The notes under the pieces are model-generated. The model did not search any database. It saw only the letters and a program-made list of their open reading frames with translations, and was not told the origin of the DNA. A stretch of DNA of 39,631 nucleotides from positions 1 through 39,631 of the forward strand of contig JAFAXQ010000290.1 of NCBI GenBank assembly GCA_019240835.1, given 5' to 3'. Positions 38,338 to 39,631 of this stretch are shown here, in pieces; position 1 is the stretch's first letter, and each line of letters opens with the position of its first letter. The translations under genes and the position numbers were made by a program. The DNA is from Ktedonobacteraceae bacterium (lineage in GTDB: Bacteria > Chloroflexota > Ktedonobacteria > Ktedonobacterales > Ktedonobacteraceae).

Positions 38338-38763
38338 CTAGATCTGCGGTGGATTCTCCTGATCGACATAGCCCTGGCTTATCTCCACGATATTCCCATC
38401 TGGGTCGGCTACCCAGACTGTGCGCCATCCAGGGATAAAGCTGTCAAAGTTCATTGGACCCAGGGTGATCTTTGCATCATCGCCCATCTCAGTTAACTTG
38501 GCGTCGACGTTGTCTACCATGAAAGCGATATGACGCCAGCCTGGGTACTGTGGCCCATCTGCACCAACGGGAGGGGCAGGTGCCTGTTTGGTCGCTTTGA
38601 AAAGCTCAAGGTAGACGTCTCCCGTCTTGATAAAGACAATCTGGTCTTCGCCAAGCGGTATCACTCGTGCTCGCTTGAAGCCAAAATATTTGCTATAAAA
38701 CCGCTCGCTAGCAAGCGGGTCTTTGCAGGATATTGCAACGTGTGAAAAGGTCAAAGCACTCAT
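38338..38763 (-). CDS. VOC-family (glyoxalase/bleomycin-resistance-like) protein
   Basis: FSHVAISCKDPLASERFYSKYFGFKRARVIPL...GWRTVWVADPDGNIVEISQGY. Confidence 0.9.
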   Translation of the reverse strand: MSALTFSHVAISCKDPLASERFYSKYFGFKRARVIPLGEDQIVFIKTGDVYLELFKATKQAPAPPVGADGPQYPGWRHIAFMVDNVDAKLTEMGDDAKITLGPMNFDSFIPGWRTVWVADPDGNIVEISQGYVDQENPPQI

Positions 38764-38793
38764 TGTTTCCTTCCTAATACACTATTTCATACA

Positions 38794-39363
38794 CTACTTC
38801 TCAGCCAGCATATCTATGATCGTGTGCGCAAACAGGTGGCACAAGGGGCCTGACCGCCCCGTGACGAGGTCACCGTCCACTACCACGTCCTGATCAGTAT
38901 AAATGGCACCCATGTTCTTGACATCACCGATTAGGTTGTTGTGACACACAACCTTGCGGCCCCGTACCAACTCAGGTGTGGGAGCTACCAGCCACATGCC
39001 ATGGCAGATGATGCCCTTGAGGATGCTCTTCTGCGCGAAGACTCGCTTGAGAAAGAAGCTGGCGGGCGGCAGCTTGTTGACATCCTCAGTGTATCTGAGG
39101 CGGTCGGAGACGATAGCGGATGGGACGATGATGGCGGCAAAGCTGTTGAGGGTAGCATCATCCATGTTCTCAAAGCTTTCGTGACACTCAAAAGGAACCT
39201 TGTAGTCATGTCCCGTAAAGGTTAAGGAGGGCTGACCCCACAAACGCGTCAGGAAGTGCAGGTCTGCGCCTTCTTCGGGGAAGCGGTGTTCGTAGTAAAA
39301 GATTTCCTTTTCGTAGAAGTCGCTCTCGAACAGAATGCCTATCTTTTTTCCTTGCAGTTTCAT
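38794..39363 (-). CDS. DJ-1/PfpI superfamily protein
   Basis: GKKIGILFESDFYEKEIFYYEHRFPEEGADLHFL; KSILKGIICHGMWLVAP; DGDLVTGRSGPLCHLFAHTIIDML. Confidence 0.85.
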   Translation of the reverse strand: MKLQGKKIGILFESDFYEKEIFYYEHRFPEEGADLHFLTRLWGQPSLTFTGHDYKVPFECHESFENMDDATLNSFAAIIVPSAIVSDRLRYTEDVNKLPPASFFLKRVFAQKSILKGIICHGMWLVAPTPELVRGRKVVCHNNLIGDVKNMGAIYTDQDVVVDGDLVTGRSGPLCHLFAHTIIDMLAEK

Positions 39364-39391
39364 AGTTGCCTCCTCAGCATAGAAAAACAGG

Positions 39392-39631
39392 TTATAGCCT
39401 CTGTAAGTCGTGGGTATTTTTGATCAGGTCGGAGGCTTTCTCACCAGCCATCAGGATGCCTGTGTGGCAGTTTCCAGAGGGAACAACGGGCATGATACTG
39501 GCATCAACGACCCTAAGCCCTTCAACTGCATGGACCCGCAACTGTGGATCCACCACGGACATATCATCCAGTCCCATCTTGCACGAACCGACCTGATGAT
39601 GATACGAATCGGCGTTTTTACGCACGAAATC
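39392..39631 (-). CDS. GMC-family oxidoreductase, C-terminal part (5' end outside the window)
   Basis: [62 protein letters not shown]; the frame is open to the window edge. Confidence 0.9.
   Translation of the reverse strand, partial: DFVRKNADSYHHQVGSCKMGLDDMSVVDPQLRVHAVEGLRVVDASIMPVVPSGNCHTGILMAGEKASDLIKNTHDLQRL

Noticed and set aside
1-39631. tRNA genes, rRNA genes, transposases or integrases
   Set aside because: I looked in intergenic regions and ORF translations and saw no convincing candidate.

Overview
This is a chromosomal segment that looks like a Ktedonobacteria/Chloroflexota-type genome; that lineage call is inferred from gene content only. From left to right it contains:
- The 3' end of RNase III, an orphan N6-type DNA methylase, and a B12-binding methylmalonyl-CoA mutase subunit with a MeaB GTPase.
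- A compact accessory cassette of a HEPN-like protein and an 895-aa protein with two different P-loop NTPase domains. Facing it is an XRE-TPR regulator, followed by a small ORF that appears to need a +1 shift at a CTT-TGA site.
- A Q/G/Y-rich repeat protein, a Fur-family regulator, a PLD-family protein, a D,D-carboxypeptidase and a phosphodiester glycosidase.
- proS with a T-box leader, an FHA protein, a transglutaminase-like protein, a glycosyltransferase, mdh, rsmI, a second XRE-TPR regulator, icd, a truncated beta-carbonic anhydrase and rplI.
- A long minus-strand directon: GMC oxidoreductase, DJ-1, VOC, glycogen debranching enzyme, AGE-like/STAS fusion, three-subunit molybdenum hydroxylase, UbiX, UbiD and DJ-1.

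The items most worth follow-up are the HEPN/dual-NTPase cassette, the RF2-like frameshift candidate, the 72-bp perfect palindrome together with other long hairpins whose arms contain stop codons, the AGE-STAS fusion, and the operon joining glycan enzymes to a molybdenum hydroxylase and UbiX/UbiD. All family calls come from reading motifs by eye; no database search was run.
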